Source: Actibacterium pelagium
Lineage (GTDB): Bacteria; Pseudomonadota; Alphaproteobacteria; Rhodobacterales; Rhodobacteraceae
Length of the DNA stretch: 64,000 bases
Reading direction: 5' to 3'
NCBI RefSeq assembly: GCF_002285415.1
Contig: NZ_NSBU01000007.1
Location: 126,501-190,500 of the forward strand
In this document: positions 18,913-28,554 of the stretch, piece after piece
Numbering within the stretch: position 1 is the first letter of the stretch
How the letters are laid out: each line of letters begins with the position of its first letter
Program-made: the position numbers and the translations under genes
Notes under the pieces: generated by a model
The model's input: only the letters and a program-made list of their open reading frames with translations
Database searches by the model: none
Told to the model about the DNA's origin: nothing

Positions 18913-19584
18913 ATGACAACAGTTGAACAGACAAACCGAATTATGCCCCGCCGTGTCCAACTGTGGGCCGAGTTCTTGGGGCTGTTCATCGTGGCCCCCA
19001 TTATCATGGCGGTCTTCCTGCCACCCGAACGGATGTTCACCGTACTTGGGCTGGTGATGGTGCTGGGCGTGATCCTGTTGCACCGAACGCCCGGGTTTGA
19101 GTGGGGGCAGCTGAAGACCGGTGCGCGCAATATCGACTGGCGCATGACACGAACCCTGACCGCCGCGGTGGTCGCGTTCAGCCTTGTGGTGATGTACCTG
19201 ACTGCGCCGGGAGATCTGTTCCAGATCCTGCGCTGGCGGCCGGAGCTTTTGGTGATGATCTGGATCTTCTACCCGATCATGTCTGCGCTGCCGCAGGAAC
19301 TGATCTATCGCCCACTGTTCTTCCGTCGGTACGGAGAGTTGCTGCCGTCGCCGAAACTGGCGCTTGTTCTGAATGCAGCGATCTTCTCTTTCGCGCATCT
19401 GATGTACTGGAACTGGATCGTCGCTTTCATGACGTTCTGCGGCGGGTTGGTGTTTGCCTGGTCCTATGAAAAGCAGCGCAACTTCCCTCAGGCGGTGCTT
19501 CAGCACGCGATTGCGGGCAATTTGCTGTTCCTGATCGGGATGGGCGTTTATTTCTATTCGGGCAACGTCACGCGGCCTTTCTGA
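18913..19584 (+). CDS. CPBP-family intramembrane protease homologue
   Basis: A 223-residue polytopic membrane protein with about six hydrophobic helices. The three CPBP (Abi/CAAX) motifs can be placed: motif 1 reads QELIYR where the family has EExxxR, motif 2 is FSFAH, and motif 3 is HAIAGN. The first glutamate of motif 1 is therefore Q, which may reduce activity or mark a subfamily. The role in bacteria is unclear (peptide processing or immunity-type functions). It lies 40 bp after pabC and may ride on that transcript. Confidence 0.75.
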   Translation: MTTVEQTNRIMPRRVQLWAEFLGLFIVAPIIMAVFLPPERMFTVLGLVMVLGVILLHRTPGFEWGQLKTGARNIDWRMTRTLTAAVVAFSLVVMYLTAPGDLFQILRWRPELLVMIWIFYPIMSALPQELIYRPLFFRRYGELLPSPKLALVLNAAIFSFAHLMYWNWIVAFMTFCGGLVFAWSYEKQRNFPQAVLQHAIAGNLLFLIGMGVYFYSGNVTRPF

Positions 19585-19714
19585 CCCGGTCACGCCGCCA
19601 AATATCCTTCGCACCCGTATTCGCACCCAAATCGGGCCACTCTGACTTGACTTCCCGAGCGCTTCCATGTGTATCGGCGCAGATGTTTTAACCACCGCGC
19701 CCAAGGGGACCACG

Positions 19715-21568
19715 ATGCACGCATATCGCAGCCATACCTGCGCCGAGCTGACAAAAGACAACGTAGGCGAGAAGGTCCGCCTGTCGGGCTGGGTTCACCG
19801 TGTCCGTGACCACGGCGGTATCCTGTTTATCGACCTGCGCGACCATTACGGTGTGACCCAGGTTCTGTGTGACCCGGATTCGGCAGCCTTTGCCGATGTC
19901 GAGAAGGTCCGCAGCGAATGGTGTATCCGCATCGACGGCGAAGTGAAGGCCCGTGATCCCGAGCTGATCAACCCGAAACTGCCGACCGGCGAGGTCGAGG
20001 TTTTCGTGCGCGAGATCGAAGTGCTTGGCGCGTCCGAAGAGCTGCCGCTGATCGTCTTCGGTGATCAGGAGTATCCGGAAGAAACCCGCCTGCGCTATCG
20101 CTATCTGGACCTGCGCCGCGAGGTGATGCAGAAGAACATGACGATGCGCTCGGACGTGGTCGCCTCGATCCGTCGTCGCATGTGGGATCAGGGCTTCCGT
20201 GAATACCAGACGCCGATCATCACCGCGTCCTCGCCCGAAGGCGCGCGCGACTTCCTAGTGCCGTCGCGTCTGCACCCGGGCAAGTTCTATGCCCTGCCGC
20301 AGGCCCCGCAGCAGTTCAAACAGCTGATCATGGCCTCGGGCTTTGACAAGTATTTCCAGGTTGCGCCGTGCTTCCGCGATGAAGACCCGCGCGCTGACCG
20401 TTCGCCGACCGACTTCTACCAGCTGGACCTTGAGATGTCCTTTGTTGAACAGCAGGACGTGTTCGACACGATCCAGCCGGTTCTGGAAGGCATCTTTGAA
20501 GAGTTCGGCGGGGGTCATAAGGTCGACAAGCACTGGCCGCAGATTTCCTATAAGGACGCGGCGCTGTGGTATGGCACCGACAAGCCCGACCTGCGCAACC
20601 CGATCAAGATGCAGGTTGTCTCTGATCACTTCCGCGGCTCTGGCTTTGCGATCTTCGCGAAACTGCTGGAACAGGACGGCACCGAGATCCGCGCGATCCC
20701 CGCGCCGGGTGGCGGCAGCCGCAAGTTCTGTGACCGCATGAACTCTTTCGCGCAGAAAGAGGGCCTGCCGGGCATGGGGTACATCTTCTGGCGCAAGCAG
20801 TCGCCGGACTCGATCGCGCAAGAGCGTGGCATCACCGTCAAAGAGGTGAACGCGCTGGTCAAATCGGGCGAGATCACACTTGGCAACGAAGCGGCCGGTC
20901 CGCTGGCCAAGAACATCGGCCCCGAGCGTACCGAAGCGATCCGCCAGCAGCTGGGTCTGGGTGTCGGCGATGCGGCCTTCTTCCTTGGCGGCAAGCCGAA
21001 AGTGTTCGAGGCCGTCGCAGGCCGCGCCCGTACCGTCATTGGTGACGAACTGGGCCTGACCGAACAGAACCGTTTCGCCTTTGCATGGATCGTGGACTTC
21101 CCGATCTACGAAAAGGACGAAGAAACCGGCGAGGTCGATTTCGAACACAACCCGTTCTCGATGCCGCAGGGTGGCATGGATGCGCTGAACGGCGATCCGC
21201 TGGACGTTCTGGGCTATCAGTACGACTTGGCCTGTAACGGCTACGAGCTGGTTTCCGGCGCGATCCGGAACCACAAGCCCGAGATCATGCTGAAGGCCTT
21301 CGAACTGGCCGGTTACGGCGAAGACGAAGTGAAAGAGCGTTTCGGCGCCCTGTACCAAGCCTTCCATTATGGCGCCCCGCCGCACGGTGGCTGTGCTGCC
21401 GGGATCGACCGGATCGTGATGTTGCTGGCCGACCAGCAGAACATCCGCGAGGTCATCATGTTCCCGATGAACCAGCGCGCCGAAGATCTGATGATGAACG
21501 CGCCGTCGGATCCCACAAACGAGCAACTGCGAGAGCTCAGCCTTCGGGTGGTAGAGCAGCAGGACTAA
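19715..21568 (+). CDS. aspS: Aspartate--tRNA ligase
   Basis: A class II synthetase of 617 residues, charging tRNA-Asp (or both tRNA-Asp and tRNA-Asn if non-discriminating). It has an N-terminal OB fold ([20 protein letters not shown]), motif 2 near [20 protein letters not shown], the bacterial GAD insertion in the middle, and motif 3 GIDRIVMLL at the end. The start at 19715 follows AAGGGGA and gives the conserved [13 protein letters not shown]-type opening. It is followed by a strong terminator. Confidence 0.96.
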   Translation: MHAYRSHTCAELTKDNVGEKVRLSGWVHRVRDHGGILFIDLRDHYGVTQVLCDPDSAAFADVEKVRSEWCIRIDGEVKARDPELINPKLPTGEVEVFVREIEVLGASEELPLIVFGDQEYPEETRLRYRYLDLRREVMQKNMTMRSDVVASIRRRMWDQGFREYQTPIITASSPEGARDFLVPSRLHPGKFYALPQAPQQFKQLIMASGFDKYFQVAPCFRDEDPRADRSPTDFYQLDLEMSFVEQQDVFDTIQPVLEGIFEEFGGGHKVDKHWPQISYKDAALWYGTDKPDLRNPIKMQVVSDHFRGSGFAIFAKLLEQDGTEIRAIPAPGGGSRKFCDRMNSFAQKEGLPGMGYIFWRKQSPDSIAQERGITVKEVNALVKSGEITLGNEAAGPLAKNIGPERTEAIRQQLGLGVGDAAFFLGGKPKVFEAVAGRARTVIGDELGLTEQNRFAFAWIVDFPIYEKDEETGEVDFEHNPFSMPQGGMDALNGDPLDVLGYQYDLACNGYELVSGAIRNHKPEIMLKAFELAGYGEDEVKERFGALYQAFHYGAPPHGGCAAGIDRIVMLLADQQNIREVIMFPMNQRAEDLMMNAPSDPTNEQLRELSLRVVEQQD

Positions 21569-21572
21569 GATC

Positions 21573-21602
21573 AAAGCCCCGCCAAGCGCGGGGCTTTTTC
21601 TT
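21573..21602 (+). terminator. aspS rho-independent terminator
   Basis: AAAGCCCCGC pairs with GCGGGGCTTT around a short CAA-type loop, followed by a T-run ending near 21600. It lies 5 bp past the aspS stop. Confidence 0.92.
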
Positions 21603-21695
21603 GTCTGACCTCTCGAAATATATTTTTAAAACTCAGGTTTATTGGCTGGACAGTCCCGACTACGCTAGAAATGCGCGATAGCTTCGGAGGGTCCT

Positions 21696-22985
21696 GTGAA
21701 AATACTTGGTATTGGTTTGATAGTTGTGGCCCTGCTGGCGCCGCTGATCTGGTTGCCTGCGCATGGTCAGGGCAAAGACGTGATTGCCTTGGGCAGCCAG
21801 TATCTGGGTCTGGTGTCACTGATCGCGATGGCCTTCGCCCATCTGATTGCCACCCGCTGGCGCGGGGTCGAGGCCGTGTTCGGCCCAATGGACCAGTCCT
21901 ACCGCGTGCACAAATGGCTGGGGATCGGCGCGATGGTCGCGTTGCTGCTGCACGACACGATCGATGCCGAGATGAAGGGATTGGGGCCTGAAACCTTGTT
22001 GGTCGAGGCGGCGGAAACGGCGGGCGAGATCAGCCTTTATGGTTTGCTGATCCTCGTGACCATAACCATCGCGGTCTTCATTCCCTATCACCTGTGGAAA
22101 TGGACCCATCGCTTTATCGGCATCTTCTTCGTGGCGGGGTTCCTGCATTACCTGTTCATTCTGAAGCCCTTCAAAAACTCTGATCCGCTTGGGCTGTACA
22201 TGACCGCGATCTGCTTGGTGGGAATTGTCGCCTATGCCTATACCGCCGCCCCGCGCGGCGTGCGGCCAAGCCGGCCCTACCGCATAACCGGCGTGTCGTC
22301 CGAAGGTAATGCCGTCGCGGTCCAAATGATGCCCGAGGGCAAACCGGTGCGCTATCGCGCGGGCCAATTCGCCTTCTTCGGCTTTACCGGGTCTGGCATG
22401 GCAGAGCCGCACCCGTTCACCATCAGCAAAGCCCCGGATGACACCGGTGCGCTGCGGGTCACCATTGCGCCCTTGGGTGATCTGACCGCGCGCCTGTCCC
22501 GTGCTTTGGCAGAGGGGCAACCAGTCACGGTGGAAGGTCCTTATGGGCATTTCGGGCGACCGGGCAAGACGCCTCAGGTCTGGATCGCGGCAGGTGTCGG
22601 CATCACGCCATTCACCGCGCTGGCCCAGTCCTTGGCGCCAGATGCCGCCCCCGTCACAATGATCTATGCCTTCCGAAGTGCTGATGAGGCCGCGCACTTG
22701 GCCGAATTGGAGGCCATTGCAGCGGACAAACCCAACTTAACGCTGGTTCCATGGGCTAGTGAAGAGAAGGGGCGTCTGGATGGTGAGGGCGTGGCTTCAA
22801 TCACCGGTAAGGACCTGAGTGGCCATCGTGTGTTGTTCTGCGGTCCGGTCGCGATGCGCCGCGCCTTGGGTCTGGCATTGGCACCCTTTGGCCTGACGGC
22901 CCGGAACTATCACTATGAAGCGTTTGAAATTCGGACGGGTCTAGGGCTGCGCAGGTTGGCCATAAAGTTGATCGACCGGATTTAG
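21696..22985 (+). CDS. Ferric-reductase-like membrane flavoprotein
   Basis: A 429-residue protein. The N-terminal half has about six membrane helices of the ferric-reductase-like transmembrane fold with spaced histidines for haem. The C-terminal half is a ferredoxin-NADP reductase module: a flavin-binding segment near PHPFTISKAP, the pyrophosphate site AAGVGITPFTAL, and the NAD(P) site FCGPVAMRRAL close to the end. It probably moves electrons from NAD(P)H through flavin and haem across the inner membrane; the acceptor is unknown. The GTG start has CGGAGG 5 nt upstream. It is convergent with a small membrane-protein gene. Confidence 0.82.
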   Translation: MKILGIGLIVVALLAPLIWLPAHGQGKDVIALGSQYLGLVSLIAMAFAHLIATRWRGVEAVFGPMDQSYRVHKWLGIGAMVALLLHDTIDAEMKGLGPETLLVEAAETAGEISLYGLLILVTITIAVFIPYHLWKWTHRFIGIFFVAGFLHYLFILKPFKNSDPLGLYMTAICLVGIVAYAYTAAPRGVRPSRPYRITGVSSEGNAVAVQMMPEGKPVRYRAGQFAFFGFTGSGMAEPHPFTISKAPDDTGALRVTIAPLGDLTARLSRALAEGQPVTVEGPYGHFGRPGKTPQVWIAAGVGITPFTALAQSLAPDAAPVTMIYAFRSADEAAHLAELEAIAADKPNLTLVPWASEEKGRLDGEGVASITGKDLSGHRVLFCGPVAMRRALGLALAPFGLTARNYHYEAFEIRTGLGLRRLAIKLIDRI

Positions 22986-22988
22986 CGC

Positions 22989-23234
22989 TTATTCCCCTGT
23001 GGCTTTGGTCTGTACCGCTGAACGGTCGGCAAGGTCCCAGTATTCGGCATCCAAAGACCCCGTCGACAAAGAGACGAACAACCCAAGCACCAGAATGGTG
23101 ACCAGCGCCAGCCGCACTGTCCAATCAGACAGTTGCCACTTGTCCCGGTCTTCCGGGGGCTGGAACGATGGGTCGTGCACTTGGGGGCCTCGATCAATAA
23201 TCCTAAGGATTAGGGTCACAGGGTTTTTTGTCAT
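22989..23234 (-). CDS. Small single-pass membrane protein, unknown function
   Basis: An 81-residue protein with one clear membrane helix (LALVTILVLGLFVSLSTG, about residues 42-59) flanked by charged segments. Codon use is like the neighbours and the composition is protein-like, but I do not recognise a family and the ribosome-binding site is weak. It ends 4 bp from the convergent flavoprotein gene. It follows the receiver-domain gene on the same strand at 168 bp. Confidence 0.5.
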   Translation of the reverse strand: MTKNPVTLILRIIDRGPQVHDPSFQPPEDRDKWQLSDWTVRLALVTILVLGLFVSLSTGSLDAEYWDLADRSAVQTKATGE

Positions 23235-23402
23235 GGATCGGGCTGTGATGCGGCGAATAGGGTGATATCGCCATATTTGGCCGGTTTTTCGCTGATTTCT
23301 TTGGATGATCGGCGAAAACTAGCGCGTTTGTATGGGAAATGACCCTTATAATAGGTCCCGTCCCATGGCGATGCGCGTTTTCCTGAATTGGTTGCAGGAT
23401 TG

Positions 23403-24104
23403 CTACAGCCGGGTTGGCGCGTCGATTCGTGTGTCCAGCAGCCCCTCGAGATGGGCCAGAACCTGCGCCGCCGGAGCTTGGCTGGCAAAATCCTTGGCGG
23501 CGCGTTCCAACCGGGGGTCGCTGGCAGATCGCGCAAGGCTGCCCAGAAACCGCGCGACATAATCGCGAGAGGGCGGCTGCCCGGCCTTGGTCAAGGCCCG
23601 CACCACATGGCGCAGGTCGTCGCTCAGGCCCACAGGGTCTGGCCGAATGGTCTGGTCATCGCTGTCACAACGGCGCGGGGTCGGGTCGGGTGGCAGTGCC
23701 GAAAGGATGCTGCGCTGGAACGCCAACATGGACGAGATCGGTTTGGCCATGAACCCGTCGGCCCCGGCCGCCATGGCGCGAGGCGCGGCATCGTCCTGTC
23801 CCGACAGCGCAAGAATGGCGGGGATCCTTGGCGAGGCGGTCCGCAGCCGTCTGATCAGGTCCTCTCCTCGGCCATCCGGCAGGCCAAGGTCGATCAGGAT
23901 CGCATCGGGGCAATAGACCTTCAGGTGCCTGTCTGCCGAGGCAAGGCAATCGGCCCGTCGCAATCGTGCCCCGGATCGCATTGCCAACAGGCGCACCGCA
24001 TCAGAGGCATAGCGACTGTCTTCGACCACAAGCAGGGTCAGCCCGACCAGCGGGCGGTTGGAAAGAACGGTGGTGTTCGGAACGGGGTGTAAAGTGTCAG
24101 GCAT
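23403..24104 (-). CDS. Response-regulator receiver protein with a helical C-terminal domain
   Basis: A 233-residue protein with one CheY-like receiver domain: acidic pair E28-D29, phospho-acceptor D72 in LIDLGLPDG, and K121 in FMAKPIS. Residues 140-230 form a predicted helical region without a recognisable DNA-binding or enzymatic motif. The start at 24104 gives a short leader before the receiver; a longer reading from 24329 lacks coherent sequence. No histidine kinase lies nearby, so the partner is unknown. The C-terminus could be a histidine-phosphotransfer-like bundle or a protein-binding module. Confidence 0.75.
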   Translation of the reverse strand: MPDTLHPVPNTTVLSNRPLVGLTLLVVEDSRYASDAVRLLAMRSGARLRRADCLASADRHLKVYCPDAILIDLGLPDGRGEDLIRRLRTASPRIPAILALSGQDDAAPRAMAAGADGFMAKPISSMLAFQRSILSALPPDPTPRRCDSDDQTIRPDPVGLSDDLRHVVRALTKAGQPPSRDYVARFLGSLARSASDPRLERAAKDFASQAPAAQVLAHLEGLLDTRIDAPTRL

Positions 24105-24255
24105 GGGGGCAGCTTTCGGCAGTTGAGGCCCCAGTAGATTGGAGTCTTGCCTAATCTTTCGTAAAAGATGCGCAAAAGCCGCAGGGGCACCCCTTGCCGG
24201 GGACGGTCCTGCGCCCCATAACCCCTGATAACTAGGGATAAGAGGAGAAGACGTC

Positions 24256-24660
24256 ATGATCGGTCGCTTGAACCACGTCGCAATCGCCGTGCCGGATCTG
24301 GAAGCCGCGTCGGCGCAATATGCCAACACATTGGGTGCAAAGGTCGGCGCACCGCAGGACGAGCCCGATCACGGTGTGACCGTTGTCTTCGTCGAACTGC
24401 CGAACACCAAGATCGAGTTCCTGTACCCTCTGGGCGACAACTCTCCGATCGCGGGTTTCCTTGAGAAGAACCCCTCGGGCGGTATTCACCACATCTGCTA
24501 CGAGGTCGAAGACATTCTGGCCGCGCGCGACAAGCTGAAAGCCGAAGGTGCCCGCGTTCTGGGTACGGGTGAGCCGAAAATCGGTGCCCACGGCAAGCCG
24601 GTTCTGTTCCTGCACCCGAAAGACTTCAACGGCACCCTCGTCGAGCTGGAGCAGGTCTGA
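24256..24660 (+). CDS. mce: Methylmalonyl-CoA epimerase
   Basis: Interconverts (R)- and (S)-methylmalonyl-CoA in propionyl-CoA and ethylmalonyl-CoA metabolism. It is a glyoxalase/VOC-fold protein of 134 residues, with metal ligands fitting H7 (LNHVAIAV), a histidine of GGIHHICYEV, and E131 in LVELEQ. The ATG follows GAGGAGA. The downstream DUF1467 gene overlaps its stop by one base (TGATG), an arrangement I associate with Rhodobacteraceae. Confidence 0.95.
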   Translation: MIGRLNHVAIAVPDLEAASAQYANTLGAKVGAPQDEPDHGVTVVFVELPNTKIEFLYPLGDNSPIAGFLEKNPSGGIHHICYEVEDILAARDKLKAEGARVLGTGEPKIGAHGKPVLFLHPKDFNGTLVELEQV

Positions 24661-24944
24661 TGGCCATTACCTCTGCCCTCGTACTGCTGGCGGTTTGCTG
24701 GTTCATGACGCTGTTCATCGTGCTGCCCTTCATGGCGCGCACGCAGGGGGAAGAGGGCGACGTCGTGCCGGGAACACATGCCAGTGCCCCGGCCGATTTC
24801 AAACCGCGCAAAGTCGCGATCCGGGTGACCCTGATCGCCGTGCCGATTTGGGTGGTACTGACGGCGATCATCCTGTCAGGTGTGATCAACCCGCGCGATT
24901 TCGACTGGACGGAACGTCTGCCCCGTCCGACGGCTCCGGAATAA
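24660..24944 (+). CDS. DUF1467 small membrane protein
   Basis: A 94-residue protein with two hydrophobic helices (about residues 4-26 and 55-80) separated by a charged loop. It matches the DUF1467 pattern found with mce in alphaproteobacteria. The function is unknown. Its ATG overlaps the mce stop codon, so translation is coupled. It converges with the EI24 gene, with 3 bp between stops. Confidence 0.8.
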   Translation: MAITSALVLLAVCWFMTLFIVLPFMARTQGEEGDVVPGTHASAPADFKPRKVAIRVTLIAVPIWVVLTAIILSGVINPRDFDWTERLPRPTAPE

Positions 24945-24947
24945 AAG

Positions 24948-25646
24948 CTACGCTTGGCCGCGCGCGGCCAGGCGGTGAAACTGGTGCGTGAAAGTTGCCA
25001 CGCCTAAGACCGGCACCAGCAGGTTCAAGATTGGCACCGACAGCGGCACCGCCATTAGGCACCCCGCAAACCAGATCCGCAGAGTAAATCTTTTCCGCAG
25101 CTCCGAGGCGGCTTGGCGCCCGATGCGGCGCATGGCGACCATCTGGAAATATTCCCGCCCCAGAAGGAACCCGTTCACAGCCCAGAAGACAAACGGGGCA
25201 AGCGGGCCTGAAAGCAGGTAAACGATCAGGCCGACAAGGTTCACCAGGATCATCAGGCCGAAAAAGCCGACCGAATCCCGAATGACATCGGCAATCGGCA
25301 TCGGCTCTACATCCGGCAGATGGGGATAGTGTTTGTCCTCGACCGCCTGCGCTACGCTTTCCAGAAAGAACCCGGTCACGGCAGAGGCGACCGGCACCAT
25401 CAGAAAGATCGAAGCTACCAGCATCACGCCAATTCCGGCGAAGGTGGCGGCGTCGTCGAGCCATGTGATCTCTCCGATTACGGGCAGGGCGAAATTGTCG
25501 GGGGCCAGCCAGCCAGCGAACCAGCCAAACACGGTGGTAATGACAAACAGCGCGGCAATGGTGATGCCGATGCCCAGCCAAAAGACACCCTGAAAGCGGC
25601 GCTCGGGCAGTTGCGCCAGCGCTTTGAGGAAATCGTTGAAGATCAT
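24948..25646 (-). CDS. EI24-domain (CysZ-like) membrane protein
   Basis: A 232-residue polytopic membrane protein of the EI24/CysZ type. The N-terminus (FNDFLKALAQLPERRFQGVFW) and the later FLLGREYFQMVAMRR helix-loop fit this family. CysZ imports sulfate in E. coli; in alphaproteobacteria the substrate is usually unproven, and this one lies far from the cys operon at 49-53 kb. Its start overlaps the nitroreductase stop by 4 bp, so the two form an operon. Confidence 0.78.
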   Translation of the reverse strand: MIFNDFLKALAQLPERRFQGVFWLGIGITIAALFVITTVFGWFAGWLAPDNFALPVIGEITWLDDAATFAGIGVMLVASIFLMVPVASAVTGFFLESVAQAVEDKHYPHLPDVEPMPIADVIRDSVGFFGLMILVNLVGLIVYLLSGPLAPFVFWAVNGFLLGREYFQMVAMRRIGRQAASELRKRFTLRIWFAGCLMAVPLSVPILNLLVPVLGVATFTHQFHRLAARGQA

Positions 25647-26221
25647 TCGCTTACCCAGCTTACCTTATCTTCCATATCAGGGCGGGGGCGTTCCGGCGGA
25701 GTGAATTTTTCTGTGCCGATGTGGATCAGGCCAGCAACCTTTTCGCCTTCGTTCAGGCCCAGACCGGTTTGAACGAAAGCCGCATCATGAGACGCCCAGC
25801 CAGACAGCCAGTTCGCGCCCCAGCCAGAGGCCAGCGCCGCGTTCAGCAGGGCAAGGCAAACCGCGCCTGCGGAATAGACCTGTTCGATCGCGGGGATTTT
25901 CTCGGACACCACGGGGGAAGAGACCACGGCGACGGCCAGATGCGCATTCCCGAACTGCGCTTTGGCCTTTTCGATCTTTTCGGGGTCTTCGCCAAGCTCG
26001 GCACCACGTGTGCCCACAAGGTCGGCCAGCCGCAACATGGCCGCGCGCTCTAGCACGATCAGCCGCCAAGGCTCTAGCTTTCCGTGATCCGGGGTGCGCA
26101 GGGCGGCGGTCAGGATCGGTTCCAACTCTTCGCGGGTCGGAACCGGGGTCGTCAGCGTTTTGGCCGGGCGCGAGCGGCGGGTCTGCAGAAATTCGAGGGC
26201 GGCTTCGTTCGGGTTGGGCAT
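25643..26221 (-). CDS. Nitroreductase-family flavoprotein
   Basis: A 192-residue FMN enzyme. The N-terminal RRSRPAKTL is the FMN-phosphate-binding region, RTPDHGKLEPWRLIVL is the usual second segment, and GWGANWLSGW is the glycine-rich FMN loop, all typical of the YdjA/minimal nitroreductase group. The physiological substrate is unknown. The ATG at 26221 has GGAG upstream; an ATG at 26248 adds nine unconserved residues. The ATGA overlap with the downstream EI24 gene indicates coupling. Confidence 0.85.
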   Translation of the reverse strand: MPNPNEAALEFLQTRRSRPAKTLTTPVPTREELEPILTAALRTPDHGKLEPWRLIVLERAAMLRLADLVGTRGAELGEDPEKIEKAKAQFGNAHLAVAVVSSPVVSEKIPAIEQVYSAGAVCLALLNAALASGWGANWLSGWASHDAAFVQTGLGLNEGEKVAGLIHIGTEKFTPPERPRPDMEDKVSWVSE

Positions 26222-26299
26222 CGGCGTCTCCGTTGTGTCCCATCCCATGTCGGGTTTTGGGCCCGAAGGGTCAAGGGGAGAACGCCGATCGAATGTGAC

Positions 26300-26767
26300 C
26301 TAGCCCCGGCCGCGGTAGGTCGGCACGCCCTGATCCGGCAGGAAGACACCGGGGATCGGCTCTCCGGTCTGGTAGAAGACGTCGATAGGGATGCCGCCGC
26401 GTGGGTACCAGTAGCCACCGATGCGCAGCCATTTCGGGTCCAGAACCTCGATCAGGCGCTTTGCGATGGTGACGGTGCAATCTTCGTGGAAGGCACCGTG
26501 GTTGCGGAACGAGAACAGGAACAGCTTCAGCGACTTGCTTTCGACCAGCCAGTCACCCGGCACATAGTCCAGCACCAGATGCGCAAAGTCGGGCTGCCCG
26601 GTCAGCGGGCAAAGCGAGGTGAACTCGGGCGCGGTAAAGCGCACCGCATAGTCGGTTCCAGCCTGCGGGTTGGGGACGCGTTCCAGCACGGCCTCTTCGG
26701 GGGATTGCGGGGCCTTGGTCTCGGACCCCAGCATGGTCAGGTTCTGGTAGATGTCATCATTGGCCAT
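26300..26767 (-). CDS. queF: NADPH-dependent 7-cyano-7-deazaguanine reductase
   Basis: Reduces preQ0 to preQ1, the last step before tRNA insertion in queuosine synthesis. It is the short single-domain form of 155 residues. Catalytic C53 lies in [11 protein letters not shown] with D60 as the acid, and [22 protein letters not shown] is split here into the substrate loops ESKSLK and the FHED segment. It is the last gene of the queC-queD-queE-queF operon, 16 bp after queE. Confidence 0.95.
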   Translation of the reverse strand: MANDDIYQNLTMLGSETKAPQSPEEAVLERVPNPQAGTDYAVRFTAPEFTSLCPLTGQPDFAHLVLDYVPGDWLVESKSLKLFLFSFRNHGAFHEDCTVTIAKRLIEVLDPKWLRIGGYWYPRGGIPIDVFYQTGEPIPGVFLPDQGVPTYRGRG

Positions 26768-26783
26768 TGTGTTGTCCTTTCGT

Positions 26784-27497
26784 TCATACGCCGCGTTTGT
26801 TGCCCCAGATCAGCACGTGTAGCTGAGGCAGGATACGGGGGCGGTACCAGTTGTCGGCAAGAGCGCGGTCAACCAGCCATTCCATCCGGTCGTTGATGCC
26901 ATCCATGTCGATGGCGGCATCTTCGGCCTCGGGCGGAGGAGGCGTGTGGTTGCCCGGTTGCAGATACAGGGGCAGGGCGGGGTAGCGGTCAGCGACCTCG
27001 CGGGCCCAAAGATAGTCGTCCTCGTCGAAGATCACGATCTTCAGGACGGTCGGGGCGTCCTTGGCGGCAGTCAGGCAATCGTCAAACTTTGCCCAGTCCA
27101 CGACCTCGCCCGAAGACGGCGGTTTTGGGCTTAGAACCAGCGTGTCGAGCTTCGCGAACCATGGCTGCGCGACCGACCCTTGGGTTTCCAGCGCGAAAGT
27201 ATACCCCTCGTCATGGCCCATTTCGATCAGCGGGCCGAAGTCCTGAATGGCGGGATTGCCGCCAGAGATCGACACGGTCAGCGGTGCCTTGGCCAGTTCC
27301 GTGACCTTCGCCCAGACCTCGGCCGTGTCCATCTTCGCCCAGGTGTGGCGGTAAGCGCTGTCGACCGCATGCAGGCTGTCGCACCAGCTGCAACGGTAGT
27401 CACAGCCGCCCGCCCGCACAAAGACGGTGGGCGCGCCAATCACGGCGCCTTCGCCCTGAATGGTGGGGCCAAAGATTTCGGCGATGCGCAGGGTCAC
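26784..27497 (-). CDS. queE: 7-carboxy-7-deazaguanine synthase, radical SAM
   Basis: Converts 6-carboxytetrahydropterin to 7-carboxy-7-deazaguanine using a [4Fe-4S] cluster and SAM. The cluster cysteines are C32-C36-C39 (CxxxCxx[11 protein letters not shown]), preceded by the [10 protein letters not shown] opening typical of QueE. It has 237 residues. I chose the GTG at 27497, which overlaps the queD stop as GTGA and gives the conserved TLRIAEIF start; an ATG at 27515 adds six residues and is the alternative. Confidence 0.93.
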   Translation of the reverse strand: MTLRIAEIFGPTIQGEGAVIGAPTVFVRAGGCDYRCSWCDSLHAVDSAYRHTWAKMDTAEVWAKVTELAKAPLTVSISGGNPAIQDFGPLIEMGHDEGYTFALETQGSVAQPWFAKLDTLVLSPKPPSSGEVVDWAKFDDCLTAAKDAPTVLKIVIFDEDDYLWAREVADRYPALPLYLQPGNHTPPPPEAEDAAIDMDGINDRMEWLVDRALADNWYRPRILPQLHVLIWGNKRGV

Positions 27498-27850
27498 GGG
27501 CGGTACTCGGCCCATGTTTTCGGGGTCTCGCTGACGCGGACGGCAGTGACCTGACCCCAACGGGATTTCGCCCAGTCATAGATGGTCTTGGCCAGCACCT
27601 CCGAGGTCACGGCATCATGGCCGAAGACATCGTTCAGGTGACGGTGGTCCAGCTCGTCATCAATGTATCGCTTCAGCGGCGACAGTTCGCGATAGTCCAG
27701 AACGAAGCCATTCGCGTCCAGTTCTGTGGCGCTAAGTTCGACCTCGACAATGTAATTGTGCCCATGCAGCCGGGCGCAGGGGTGATCGTCGGGCAGGCCA
27801 CACAGCTGGTGCGAGGCAGAAAAGTGGAATTCCTTGGTGATGCGGTACAT
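27494..27850 (-). CDS. queD: 6-carboxy-5,6,7,8-tetrahydropterin synthase
   Basis: Makes 6-carboxytetrahydropterin from dihydroneopterin triphosphate. A 118-residue T-fold protein. Zinc histidines fit H14 (FSASHQL), H29 and H31 (LHGHNY), with C25 in the CxxxHGH motif specific to QueD. Its ATG overlaps the queC stop by one base (TAATG), and its stop overlaps the queE start. Confidence 0.95.
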   Translation of the reverse strand: MYRITKEFHFSASHQLCGLPDDHPCARLHGHNYIVEVELSATELDANGFVLDYRELSPLKRYIDDELDHRHLNDVFGHDAVTSEVLAKTIYDWAKSRWGQVTAVRVSETPKTWAEYRP

Positions 27851-28545
27851 TACTGCGCTCCTTCCACGGCGGATTTCCAGAAATCGGGGTCTTCATAGAC
27901 CGTCGGGTCTTCGACACCCGCAATATGAAAGGCCTCGCGCCGTTCAACGCAGGTGCCGCAGCGGCCGCAGTGGACCTCGCCGCCCTTGTAGCAGGACCAT
28001 GTCTGGTCAAACGGTGTGTTGTGGGCGGCTCCTGCCTTTACGATGTCGGACTTCGGAACATGCACGAAAGGCGTGTAGAGGCTGATATCGGCATAGCCGT
28101 CCAGCGCTGCCTTTTGCATGGCTTCAAACGCTTCGGTGAAGGCCGGGCGACAGTCCGGGTAAATGAAGTGGTCGCCACCGTGAACGGCGGTCGCCACGGC
28201 ATCAGCGCCCTTGGCTGCCGCAATCCCGAAGGCAATCGTCAGCATGATGGCATTGCGGTTGGGCACGACAGTGATCTTCATCGTGTCCTCGGCGTAATGC
28301 CCATCGGGCACGTCCAGATCATCGGTCAGGGCCGATCCGGTCAGATGCGCCCCGATGCCGGACATGTCGATCAGGTGAAAGGGAACGCCCAGACGGTCTG
28401 CGCATAGCCGCGCATAGTCCAGCTCTTTGGAGTGGCGTTGGCCATAGTTGAACGAGACCAGCCCGACCAGTTCGTGCTCGTCTGCGACCTTGTGGGCCAA
28501 AGATACGCTGTCCAGTCCGCCGGAGCAGATGACAATGGTTTTCAT
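27850..28545 (-). CDS. queC: 7-cyano-7-deazaguanine synthase
   Basis: ATP-dependent conversion of 7-carboxy-7-deazaguanine to preQ0. It has 231 residues. The PP-loop SGGLDS is at 8-13, and the C-terminal zinc cluster is in CGRCGTCVERR. The ATG at 28545 follows AAGGACT, and that ribosome-binding site is the 3' end of a preQ1-I riboswitch. It heads the queCDEF operon, in which successive genes overlap or nearly touch. Confidence 0.95.
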   Translation of the reverse strand: MKTIVICSGGLDSVSLAHKVADEHELVGLVSFNYGQRHSKELDYARLCADRLGVPFHLIDMSGIGAHLTGSALTDDLDVPDGHYAEDTMKITVVPNRNAIMLTIAFGIAAAKGADAVATAVHGGDHFIYPDCRPAFTEAFEAMQKAALDGYADISLYTPFVHVPKSDIVKAGAAHNTPFDQTWSCYKGGEVHCGRCGTCVERREAFHIAGVEDPTVYEDPDFWKSAVEGAQ

Positions 28546-28554
28546 CAATGTAGT

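Noticed and set aside
20255-21574. Minus-strand frame opposite aspS
   Set aside because: Shadow of aspS; no motif, no ribosome-binding site.
23286-23318. Inverted repeat TTTTCGCTGAT/ATCGGCGAAAA taken at first for a terminator
   Set aside because: The U-run is on the 5' side on both strands, so it cannot act as a rho-independent terminator.
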